Notes: generated by a model not told the origin, from the letters alone. A stretch of DNA of 7,127 nucleotides from Chloroflexota bacterium (GCA_016199325.1 JACQGW010000303.1:1-7127); one strand, 5' to 3'. Shown: positions 1 through 5,909, numbered from the stretch's first letter. Made by a program: numbers and translations.

Positions 1-3
1 CCC

Positions 4-99
4 CCACTCCGTCATGCTGAGCCGCAGCGAATCATATCCCCCGGCCTGAACCGGCAACGTACGGGTGATGCTTCGCTGCGGCTCAGCATGACAGAGTGG
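4..99. repeat. Palindromic intergenic repeat, copy 1 (long inverted repeat)
   Basis: Two 37-nt arms, 4-40 and 63-99, are inverted complements matching at 33 of 37 positions, separated by a 22-nt spacer. The arm core is GTCATGCTGAGCCGCAGCGA. The same core and architecture recur at 5910-5991, so this is a dispersed repeat family and not a one-off hairpin. It begins 13 bp beyond the stop codon of the nicotinate phosphoribosyltransferase gene, so the folded RNA could end or protect that transcript. No T-tract follows, so it is not a canonical intrinsic terminator. No coding sequence was seen in 1-111. Confidence 0.85.
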
Positions 100-111
100 A
101 GCGGGGTGCGA

Positions 112-1497
112 TCACCCGGGATTGCTTCCGCTCGACAGCCGCTCCTGTACTCGCATCTGAAGCTCGCGCAACGTCGGCGAGAGCCGCACGGGATAGGTCG
201 GGGCCCCGGCCAACTGACGGTAGGCGGGCGGCAGCGACCCTTTTTCGGCACGGTGGCGCGCCCGCATCTCCTCCAGCGACGGCAGCGGCCGGGTGAGCCG
301 GCCGCCGACCATCCAGGGCTCCAGCAGCGGCTCGGCGTCCGGTGCCGGCCTCGGCTCATCGGCCGTGGCGATGATATCGCCGGCGAAGGCACCCGTGGAG
401 TCGCGTCGCCGCCAGACCTGTTTCCCCCCGGGCAGCGTCGCCTTTCCGGCTGAGAGCTTCATGACCGGCCGGCCGGCGTAGGCCACCAGCTTGTAGGCCA
501 TGTCCAGCATCGGCGCGTCGACGAGCGCAGCCAGCCGGGTGCCCACCCCAAACGCGTCGATCGGCGCGCCGGCAGCCAGCAACGACTGGATCGCCTCCTC
601 GTCGACGTTCCCGCTGGCGAGAATCCGGGTCTGGTTCAGGCCGGCCTGATCGAGAATGGCGCGCACGGACCTGCTCAGGACGAGCAGGTCTCCACTATCC
701 AACCGAACGCCGGCCAGACGGTGCCCGGCCGCCGCCATCTCCCGACCCACCGTCGCGGCGAGCTCGGCGCCGCGGATCGTGTCGTACGTGTCGATCAACA
801 GGACGGTCCGGTCCGGAAACGCCCGCGCGTAGGCGCGAAAGGCGTCGATCTCGTTCGGGAACGCCTGGACGTACGAGTGCGCCATGGTCCCGAAGATGGG
901 GATCCCGTAGGCGGCGCCGGCCAGAACGTTGCTGGTGCCGCCGAACCCGACCAGGCAGGATGACCGGGCGACGGCCATACCGGCATCGACGCCCGGCGTT
1001 CGCCGCAGGCCGAAGTCGACGAGGTCCCGCCCCGCGGCGGCGTCGACGCAGCGCGCCGCCTTTGCCGCGACGAGGGTGGGGTAGTGGACGGCGTTGATGA
1101 GGAACGTCTCGACGATCTGCGCCTCGACGATCGGCGCCGTCACCTCGACGAGCGGCTCGTTCTCGAAGACGAGCCGCCCCTCCGGGATGGCCCGCACCGT
1201 CCCGGTGAACCGCAGGTCGGCCAGCCAGCCCAGGAATCGCTCCTCGAATCGACCGGTCGACCCAAGGTAGGCGATGGCCTCGGGCGAGAAGCGGAATCGC
1301 TCCAGGTAACGCAGTGCCGTCTCCAGCCCCGCGGCCACCAGATAGGCGCGATGCGCCGGCATCCGCCGAAAGAACAGGCTGAACGTCGCGCGCTCGTGCA
1401 TGCGCTCGGCGAAATAGCCGGCCGCCATGGTCAGCTCGTACAGGTCCGTAAACAGCGCCGCCCAGGCGCGATCGAGCCCGAAAGCGTCATGCGTCAT
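112..1497 (-). CDS. pncB: Nicotinate phosphoribosyltransferase (NAPRTase)
   Basis: This cytosolic NAD-salvage enzyme converts nicotinate, PRPP and ATP to nicotinate mononucleotide, the first step of the Preiss-Handler route. The 461-residue product has the usual family length. Visible signatures are the N-terminal TDLYELTM (residues 17-24), FFRRMPAHRAYLVAAGLE (42-59), the core DFGLRRTPGVDAG (161-173), the glycine-rich GFGGTSNVLAGAAYGIP (184-200), GTMAHSYV (203-210) with the His207 expected to be phosphorylated, RLDSGDLL (265-272) and the phosphate-binding SGNVDEE...FGVGTRL (295-322). An in-frame TGA at 1501-1503 lies just two codons upstream, so the ATG at 1497 is the first possible start. 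No Shine-Dalgarno sequence is visible, because the upstream DNA and the first codons lie inside a heptamer repeat array. The gene follows the thioredoxin-NHL gene in the same direction, 130 bp downstream. A TTGACA at 1562-1567 (minus strand) could be a -35 box but has no good -10 partner. The family assignment is secure; the start is likely. Confidence 0.96.
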   Translation of the reverse strand: MTHDAFGLDRAWAALFTDLYELTMAAGYFAERMHERATFSLFFRRMPAHRAYLVAAGLETALRYLERFRFSPEAIAYLGSTGRFEERFLGWLADLRFTGTVRAIPEGRLVFENEPLVEVTAPIVEAQIVETFLINAVHYPTLVAAKAARCVDAAAGRDLVDFGLRRTPGVDAGMAVARSSCLVGFGGTSNVLAGAAYGIPIFGTMAHSYVQAFPNEIDAFRAYARAFPDRTVLLIDTYDTIRGAELAATVGREMAAAGHRLAGVRLDSGDLLVLSRSVRAILDQAGLNQTRILASGNVDEEAIQSLLAAGAPIDAFGVGTRLAALVDAPMLDMAYKLVAYAGRPVMKLSAGKATLPGGKQVWRRRDSTGAFAGDIIATADEPRPAPDAEPLLEPWMVGGRLTRPLPSLEEMRARHRAEKGSLPPAYRQLAGAPTYPVRLSPTLRELQMRVQERLSSGSNPG

Positions 1498-1567
1498 GCG
1501 TCACCCGTCACTCGTCATACGTCACACGTCATGCGTCATGCGTCACTCGTCACCTGTCACCTGTCAA
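1484..1567. repeat. Heptanucleotide tandem array, 12 units of NNGTCAY type
   Basis: Exactly twelve consecutive 7-bp units (84 bp) follow the pattern gcgtcat / ccgtcac / tcgtcat / acgtcac / ctgtcac. Position 3-6 (GTCA) is invariant and positions 1, 2 and 7 vary. The array covers the pncB start codon and its first codons (1484-1497) and continues upstream. A 14-bp degenerate stretch, itself two unit lengths, separates it from an array in the opposite orientation at 1582-1626. Confidence 0.9.
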
Positions 1568-1581
1568 CTCGCTCAAGATGG

Positions 1582-1626
1582 ATGACGCATGACGTAATGA
1601 CGTAATGACGTAATGACGTATGACGT
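1582..1626. repeat. Inverse-oriented ATGACG tandem array (7-8 bp units)
   Basis: Six units: atgacgc, three of atgacgta (8 bp), then two of atgacgt. The core ATGAC is the reverse complement of the GTCAT core of the neighbouring array, so the two blocks could pair into a long imperfect hairpin across 1484-1626. This block ends one base before the stop codon of the thioredoxin-NHL gene at 1628. Together the two arrays fill essentially the whole intergenic region and could lie in a terminator or attenuator position between the two co-directional genes. Confidence 0.85.
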
Positions 1627-1627
1627 C

Positions 1628-3112
1628 TCACGCCCATCGGACGTTCAGCGTGGTGACGTCGCCCGAGAGGGTGTCGACGACGCGGATGGCGTGGTTATTC
1701 GTGTCGGCCACGTAGAGCTTGCCGCCGCCGAAGCACAGGCCGCCCGGCTCGTCGAACTGGGCGGCCGTGGCCGGGCCGTCTCGCCGACCTTCGACGCCGC
1801 TGCCCACAAACGTTTCGGCGGTTCGGCTCTGTGGGGAGACCCGCTTGATCTTGGAATTGTAGGTGTCGGCGACGAAGATCACGCCGTCGGCCAGATCGAG
1901 GCCGAGCGGGTGTTGAAGGCGCACGGCGTCCCCAACGCCGTCGACGTCGCCGAACTCGAAGAGGTCGACGCCGACGATCGTTCGGACCGAACCGGACTCG
2001 GCGAGGTCGGCCACGCGGATGGCGCTCGTCTCGCTGTCGGCGAAATAGAGCTGCCGGCCGTCGTTGACGATGCCGCTGGGCTGCGCCAGCCAGGCCTGGC
2101 GCAGATCGCCATCCCGGATCCCCTCGTGGCCGCTGCCGGCGTGGATGTGGATCTCGCCGCGATTGAGGTCCAACCGCCAGATCTGATGGAACCCGGCCAT
2201 GGCAACGTACAGGCTGCCGGCGTGGGCGGTAAGGTCCCACGGCGAGCTGAGCGGCACGGACCGGGCAGCCCCGCCGGGGTGGAAGCGCGTCGCCTGCTCG
2301 CCGGTGCCGGCGATGGTGAAGACCGATTCGGACGTCAGATCGACCATCCGCAGGGCGTGGTTCTCGGTATCGGCGACGTAGAGCCGGTCGCCGACGAGTG
2401 CAATCCCCTGCAGGCCGTCGAACCGGACCGACTCGAAGGTGCCGTCCCGCAGCCCCGGCTCGCCTTCGCCGACGACCTGGCGGATGTGGCCGGCGAGATC
2501 GGTCACGACGATGCGGTGGTGGTTCGAGTCGGCGATGAAGATGCGGTGTCCGACGGGGTCGGCGACCACCTTGCCCGGAAAGAGCAGGACCGGCTCGACC
2601 AGCCGCTCTCGCTCCGGGCTGAAGTGAAACGGCCGGCGGTCGAGCAGGCCCGCCTGGTCGAAGGCGGCGACCAGACTACCCACCAGGTCATCGGCCGCCT
2701 CGAAGGGCAGCTCCCCCTCGTGCCTGGTGATGATCCGGCCCTGTGGGTCGACGAGCACCAGCGTTGGCCAGGCACGCACGGCGTGCCGCTGCCAGATCTG
2801 GAAGTCCCGGTCGTTGACGACGGGATGATCGACGCCGTAGCGCAGCACCGCCTGCCGAACGTTCTCGGTCCGCTTCTCCTCGGGGAACTTCGCCGAATGG
2901 ACGCCCACGACGACGAGGACGTCGCGATACTTCTGCTCCAACCTGCGCAACACGGGCAGGATATGCATGCAGTTGATTCAGCAGTAGGTCCAGAAGTCGA
3001 GAATCACGATCTTGCCCGCCAGCGCGGCCAGCGTGAGCGGTCGGTCGACGTTGATCCAATCGAGCCCCGGTGGGAAGTCCGGGGCGCGGACGGAGCCGGC
3101 GTAGGAATTCAT
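1628..3112 (-). CDS. Thioredoxin-like/NHL-repeat protein, putative selenoprotein (in-frame UGA = Sec45)
   Basis: Read through one in-frame TGA (2978-2980), this encodes 494 residues. Residues 10-150 form a thioredoxin/TlpA-like domain: [14 protein letters not shown] (31-44), Sec45, INC (46-48), HSAKFPEEK (72-80), HPVVND (96-101) and the cis-Pro motif WPTL (115-118). Six NHL beta-propeller repeats follow, at about 178-206, 232-260, 288-316, 344-371, 401-427 and 454-481, with blades such as [16 protein letters not shown] and [15 protein letters not shown]. The architecture matches the core of the NHLRC2 family, whose motif is FWTYCCINC or FFTYCCINC. The UGA replaces the second Cys of that motif, the first of the CxxC pair, giving a UxxC redox motif. 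The ATG at 3112 is chosen because AAGGAG (3119-3124) lies 6 nt upstream; a longer start at 3241 would translate the repeat leader. Restart at Met49 lacks a ribosome-binding site and loses the active site. No signal peptide is evident, and the substrate is unknown. The alternatives are a nonsense mutation or a sequencing error. Domain calls are sure; Sec is a strong inference. Confidence 0.86.
2933..2972 (-). promoter_or_regulatory. Candidate bacterial SECIS element downstream of the in-frame UGA
   Basis: In the mRNA, CCUGC (2960-2956) pairs with GCAGG (2946-2942). After a C-C mismatch, one more C-G pair (2954/2948) closes a GUGUU loop (2953-2949). A lower stem CUGC (2972-2969) pairs with GCAG (2936-2933) across an internal loop. 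The loop's first G lies 24 nt after the UGA, inside the roughly 16-37 nt range known for bacterial SECIS elements, which usually need a G in the first two loop positions. The structure lies within coding sequence, as is normal for bacterial SECIS. It was folded by eye, without computed energies. Confidence 0.68.
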
Positions 3113-3118
3113 AGAGCG

Positions 3119-3124
3119 CTCCTT
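3119..3124 (-). promoter_or_regulatory. Shine-Dalgarno site fixing the thioredoxin-NHL start
   Basis: AAGGAG on the minus strand lies 6 nt before the ATG at 3112-3110. It supports this start over the in-frame ATG at 3241, whose extra residues come from the TTGGCG leader repeat. Confidence 0.8.
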
Positions 3125-3154
3125 CAGGTCGAATCGAGCGGTGCCGAGCGAGAA

Positions 3155-3244
3155 CGAACCGCCAAGACGCCAAGACCGCCAAGGGAGACGCCAAGAACAG
3201 CGGTTGGTCGTTTGGTCGATCCCTCTGCAAGCCGCTCTCATTCC
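3155..3244 (-). repeat. 90-bp leader module with CTTGGCG repeats, upstream of the thioredoxin-NHL gene
   Basis: On the gene's strand the module contains several CTTGGCG units at 8-10 bp spacing and ends in TTGGCGGTTCG, 43 bp before the start codon. Over 90 bp it aligns without gaps to 6856-6945, with about 20 mismatches (roughly 78% identity), in the leader of the M50 protease gene. The shared part includes the TTGGCG units and also the non-repetitive stretch beyond them (GGTCGATCCCT versus GGTCAATCCCT on the plus strand). Confidence 0.85.
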
Positions 3245-3245
3245 C

Positions 3246-3251
3246 AGTATA
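3246..3251 (-). promoter_or_regulatory. Possible -10 element for the thioredoxin-NHL gene
   Basis: TATACT on the minus strand, in the context GCTATACTGGG, stands out as AT-rich in GC-rich sequence, about 134 bp upstream of the start codon and directly upstream of the 90-bp leader module. No convincing -35 hexamer was found 16-18 bp upstream, so confidence is low. Confidence 0.35.
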
Positions 3252-3373
3252 GCACGGCCGCCGTTCTCCCCATCCGGCTCCTCCGGTTCGTGACCCAGAC
3301 GGTTTGCGCCTCCGTCCGTCTGGCACTGTAGCGTCTTAGCGCATTAGCGCTTCCACCTCTTCCCAGTCTCCTC

Positions 3374-3402
3374 TGGTCATCCACACGGAGAAGGACTATG
3401 AT
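3374..3402 (+). promoter_or_regulatory. Possible promoter of the tenA-family gene
   Basis: TGGTCA (3374-3379), a 17-bp spacer, then TATGAT (3397-3402): 4 of 6 and 5 of 6 matches to the housekeeping consensus. The implied start near 3409 gives a leader of about 20 nt containing just the ribosome-binding site. No THI-box or TPP riboswitch is visible between here and the divergent gene. Confidence 0.45.
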
Positions 3403-3412
3403 CCGTGCAAGA

Positions 3413-3428
3413 GAGGAGGGGAATCCCC
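3413..3428 (+). promoter_or_regulatory. Strong Shine-Dalgarno overlapping a small GGGG/CCCC hairpin
   Basis: GAGGAGGGG (3413-3421) is a strong ribosome-binding site before the ATG at 3429 and selects it over the in-frame ATG at 3405. The last four G (3418-3421) can pair with CCCC (3425-3428) around an AAT loop, so the site may be partly masked in the mRNA. Confidence 0.7.
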
Positions 3429-4097
3429 ATGCAACGCTTCACCGACCACCTGCGCGCCCTGGCCGAGCCGATCTGGCAGGCCCAGCACGAGCATCCGTTC
3501 GTCCGGGGGATCGGCGACGGGAGCCTCGACCGCAAGAGGTTCACGTACTGGGTCCGCCAGGATTACCTGTACCTGATCGAATACGCCCGCAGCTTCGGCA
3601 TCGCGGCAGCGCGGGCGCCGGACCTGGCGACGATGGCGCGCTTCGCCGACCTGCTCCAGGCGACCGCGCGGGTCGAGACGGGCCTCCACCGGACCCTGGC
3701 CGGCGAGCTCGGCATCTCAGAGGACGAGCTGGCGCGGGAAGAGATGTCGCCGACCACCCGCGGCTACACCGACTTCCTCCTGCGGGTCGCGGCAATCGGC
3801 GACTACGCCGAGCTGGTGGCGGCGGTGCTGCCCTGCATGTGGGGCTTCGCCGAGATCGGCCAGGCACTGAAGGCCCGTGGTCTGCCGGCCGACGTCAGCT
3901 ACGCCCGCTGGATCGAGACCTATGCCGACGAGGGCTTCGCCGCCCTGGCCGAGTGGTGTCGAAACCTCCTCGACCGCCTGGTGGAGGGGATGCCGGCAGA
4001 CCAGCGCCGCCGGATCGAAGCCGCCTTCCTGACCTCCAGCCGCTACGAGCATCGCTTCTGGGAGGCAGCCGAGACGATGGAGCAATGGCCGGTGTGA
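3429..4097 (+). CDS. tenA: TenA-family thiaminase II / aminopyrimidine aminohydrolase
   Basis: TenA proteins are cytosolic, all-helical homotetramers that salvage thiamine by hydrolysing aminomethyl-pyrimidine breakdown products to HMP; many also cleave thiamine weakly. The 222-residue product has normal family length. Key features are FTYWVRQDYLYLIEYAR (38-54) with Asp45 at the pyrimidine-binding position, RGYTDF (111-116), LPCMWGFAEIG (134-144) with Cys136 as the expected nucleophile, WIETYADEGF (161-170), and SSRYEHRFWEAA (203-214) with Glu207 matching the catalytic Glu. The Cys places it in the TenA_C subgroup and not the Cys-less TenA_E group. Phe140, four residues after the Cys, falls where I recall a Tyr in Bacillus TenA; this needs an alignment. 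The ATG at 3429 is preferred because of the strong Shine-Dalgarno site. No thiamine genes flank it: it diverges from the thioredoxin-NHL gene and converges on the acyl-CoA synthetase, so it is probably a stand-alone salvage gene. Confidence 0.92.
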   Translation: MQRFTDHLRALAEPIWQAQHEHPFVRGIGDGSLDRKRFTYWVRQDYLYLIEYARSFGIAAARAPDLATMARFADLLQATARVETGLHRTLAGELGISEDELAREEMSPTTRGYTDFLLRVAAIGDYAELVAAVLPCMWGFAEIGQALKARGLPADVSYARWIETYADEGFAALAEWCRNLLDRLVEGMPADQRRRIEAAFLTSSRYEHRFWEAAETMEQWPV

Positions 4098-4165
4098 CAC
4101 AGGCGTCAGCCTGAGCCGCCTCCAGGCCGTGGCCGACGCGCTCGGAATCCGGATTCGAGAGCGGA
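4098..4165. other. Convergent gap with a short palindrome
   Basis: Sixty-eight bp separate the 3' ends of tenA (+) and the acyl-CoA synthetase (-). It contains the perfect 12-bp palindrome GAATCCGGATTC at 4145-4156, too short and without T-tracts to be called a terminator. One plus-strand frame (4102 onward) spells GVSLSRLQAVADALGIRIR, which resembles part of a helix-turn-helix domain but has no start codon. Confidence 0.5.
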
Positions 4166-5722
4166 TTATCCTCCCGTCACTTCCCGCCGGATCAGGTGCT
4201 TCTGGATCTTCCCGACCGAGGTGCGCGGGAAGGTCTCGCGGAACTCGACGGTCTGGGGCACCTTGAACTTCGTCAGGCGCGCGGCACACCAGGCGATCAG
4301 CTCCTCGGCGGTCACGGCGGCGTCCGGCTTGCGGATCACGAGCGCGTGGACCGCCTCGTCGTAGATGGGGTCCGGCACGCCGACGACGACCGACTCGTAC
4401 ACCGCCGGGTGCTGGTTCAAGACGGCTTCGACCTCGGTGCTGGAGATGTTCTCGGCGCCGCGGCGGATGAGGTCCTTCCCGCGGTCGACGAAGGTGAAGA
4501 AGCCGTCGGCGTCGACGACGACGTTGTCGCCGGTCGCCAGCCAGCCGCCCCGCAGCGCCGCCGCCGTCGCCTCCGGGTTCTTGAAGTAGCCTTTCATCAG
4601 GCTGACGCCGGGCTCGCCTCGGACGAGGAGCTGGCCGACGGTCCCGGCCGGCACGTCGCCGCCGTCGGCGTCGACCACCCGTAGCGTGTACGGCAGCGTC
4701 GGCCGCCCCATCGTCAGATTGCGGTGCTCACCGGAGAGCGGGTTGAAGAGCGGAATCCCGATCGTCTCGGTCATGCCGTAGAGCTGCCGGATCGGCACCC
4801 GGAACCGCCGGTGCCACTCGTCGAGCTGGGCTGCCGTGATGTTCTGGGCGAAGACCGCCAGCCGGAGCCGGTGCTGCCGGTCGGCGGGCCGCTCGGGCTG
4901 GTTCAGCAGCATCCGCATGGGCGCGGCGAAGAGGCTGCCGATGGTCGCCTCGTAGCGCGCGGCCTGCTCGAAGTAGCGGGAGGCGCTGAATCGCGGCATC
5001 ACCGCCAGCGAGCCGCCGCAGACGAGCGCCGGCATGGTCATGTAGTACTGGCTGTTTGCGTGGAAGTACGGCAGGACGACGAGCGCGCGGTCGTCGGCGG
5101 TGAACCGCAGCGCGTCCCCGAGCAGCTCGCCGCCCCAGAGGTAGTTGGCATGGGTGATCAGGACACCCTTGGGCCGCGCCGTCGTCCCCGAGGTGTACAG
5201 GATCGCCGCCTCATCCTCGGGCGAGACCGCGGCGTCCGGCGCGACCGGCGAGCCCGACGCCAGCAGCTCGGCGAAGGCTACCCCGCCCGTTTCGGCGCCG
5301 CCGTCTACGAAAACCCCGCCACGGAGGCGAGAGCATCGCGACCGCAGGCGTGCGACAAGCTCGGCCTCCCTGGCCTGGGCGACCGTCAGGACCGACTCGG
5401 AGTGGTCGACGAGGTATTCGAGCTCTGCCTCCGTCGAGGCGACGTTGGTCGGCACCATCACGGCGCCGATCCTGGCCAGGGCAAACCACGCCAGCAGGAA
5501 TTCGGCGCAATTGGGCAGGTGGACGTTGACCTTGTCGCCCTTCTGGACGCCCAGGTCTTGGAACCCATGGGCGAGCCGATTGACGTCGGCGTCGAACGCG
5601 CCGAAGGACCAGGTCCGAACGGCGCCGTCCGGCGACTCGGCCAGCAGAAACAGCTTCTCGGGATGCGCCTGCGCCCGCGCCTGGAGCTCCGAGCGGAGCG
5701 TCCGGGAACTGACGATGTTCAC
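4166..5722 (-). CDS. AMP-dependent acyl-CoA synthetase, CaiC-like
   Basis: This ANL-superfamily enzyme activates a carboxylic acid as acyl-AMP and then forms the CoA thioester, in the cytosol. The 518-residue product contains the full motif series: the P-loop YTSGTTARPKGV (176-187), the motif YGMTETIG (315-322), TGDN (397-400) with the ribose-binding Asp399, the hinge region DRGKDLIRRGAENIS (413-427), and the C-terminal PRTSVGKIQK (499-508) with catalytic Lys505. The TSGTT[A/S]RPKGV P-loop and GMTETIG resemble crotonobetaine/carnitine-CoA ligases (CaiC) more than long-chain fatty-acyl ligases, but no carnitine genes are nearby and the substrate cannot be assigned. The start is taken as GTG at 5722 because AGGAGG (5728-5733) lies 5 nt upstream. 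An ATG 23 codons further upstream would translate the TTGGCG leader repeat. A good promoter lies at 5822-5850. The stop is TAA. The gene appears monocistronic. Confidence 0.93.
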   Translation of the reverse strand: MNIVSSRTLRSELQARAQAHPEKLFLLAESPDGAVRTWSFGAFDADVNRLAHGFQDLGVQKGDKVNVHLPNCAEFLLAWFALARIGAVMVPTNVASTEAELEYLVDHSESVLTVAQAREAELVARLRSRCSRLRGGVFVDGGAETGGVAFAELLASGSPVAPDAAVSPEDEAAILYTSGTTARPKGVLITHANYLWGGELLGDALRFTADDRALVVLPYFHANSQYYMTMPALVCGGSLAVMPRFSASRYFEQAARYEATIGSLFAAPMRMLLNQPERPADRQHRLRLAVFAQNITAAQLDEWHRRFRVPIRQLYGMTETIGIPLFNPLSGEHRNLTMGRPTLPYTLRVVDADGGDVPAGTVGQLLVRGEPGVSLMKGYFKNPEATAAALRGGWLATGDNVVVDADGFFTFVDRGKDLIRRGAENISSTEVEAVLNQHPAVYESVVVGVPDPIYDEAVHALVIRKPDAAVTAEELIAWCAARLTKFKVPQTVEFRETFPRTSVGKIQKHLIRREVTGG

Positions 5723-5727
5723 GCTGC

Positions 5728-5733
5728 CCTCCT
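5728..5733 (-). promoter_or_regulatory. Shine-Dalgarno site selecting the GTG start of the acyl-CoA synthetase
   Basis: A perfect AGGAGG on the minus strand lies 5 nt before GTG at 5722-5720. No comparable site precedes the upstream ATG at 5791. Confidence 0.8.
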
Positions 5734-5763
5734 GCGGGGTGTTCGAGCGGTTCCGATAGAGGG

Positions 5764-5806
5764 TGAACCGCCAAGACGCCAAGATCGGCAAGGAAGGATT
5801 GAAGAA
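5764..5806 (-). repeat. TTGGCG leader repeat upstream of the acyl-CoA synthetase
   Basis: On the gene's strand it reads ...CTTGCCGATCTTGGCGTC then TTGGCGGTTCA. It matches the first 40 or so bases of the modules at 3155 and 6856, then diverges. It ends 42 bp before the GTG start and lies between the predicted promoter (5822-5850) and the start, so it would be transcribed as part of the 5' leader. Confidence 0.8.
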
Positions 5807-5821
5807 TCCGCTCCAACGCCG

Positions 5822-5850
5822 ATTGTACCACGGAGCAGGCGGACTGTCGA
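5822..5850 (-). promoter_or_regulatory. Predicted housekeeping promoter of the acyl-CoA synthetase gene
   Basis: Minus strand TCGACA (5850-5845), a 17-bp spacer, then TACAAT (5827-5822): 5 of 6 matches to each consensus hexamer with ideal spacing. The inferred transcription start is near 5815, giving a leader of about 90 nt that contains the TTGGCG repeat. This is the best promoter match in the window. Confidence 0.6.
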
Positions 5851-5909
5851 AGGAGACCGATTGACGCTCACGGCAGAAATGCAGGACTCATCCCGGCGGC
5901 TCCCCATCC

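Noticed and set aside
4..99. Intrinsic terminator for pncB
   Set aside because: The arms are long and imperfect around a 22-nt spacer, no T-run follows on either strand, and the sequence recurs elsewhere, so it is annotated as a repeat.
1484..1626. CRISPR array
   Set aside because: Units are 7-8 bp with no spacers, so this is a simple tandem repeat.
1628..2968. A separate NHL-repeat gene starting at Met49, or a pseudogene broken by a nonsense mutation
   Set aside because: The start has no Shine-Dalgarno and would cut the protein in the middle of its active site. There is no other lesion in 495 codons, and the TGA hits precisely a redox Cys column with a SECIS-like hairpin after it. A sequencing error remains possible and is listed as a refuting test.
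1613..3331. A 572-codon plus-strand open frame opposite the thioredoxin-NHL gene
   Set aside because: Its translation is low-complexity, rich in Asp, Val, Gly and Arg, with no recognisable family. It is an antisense shadow typical of GC-rich genes; the minus strand has clear domains.
3331..3428. TPP riboswitch upstream of tenA
   Set aside because: No THI-box core (such as CTGAGA with its partner stems) is visible, and the inferred leader is about 20 nt.
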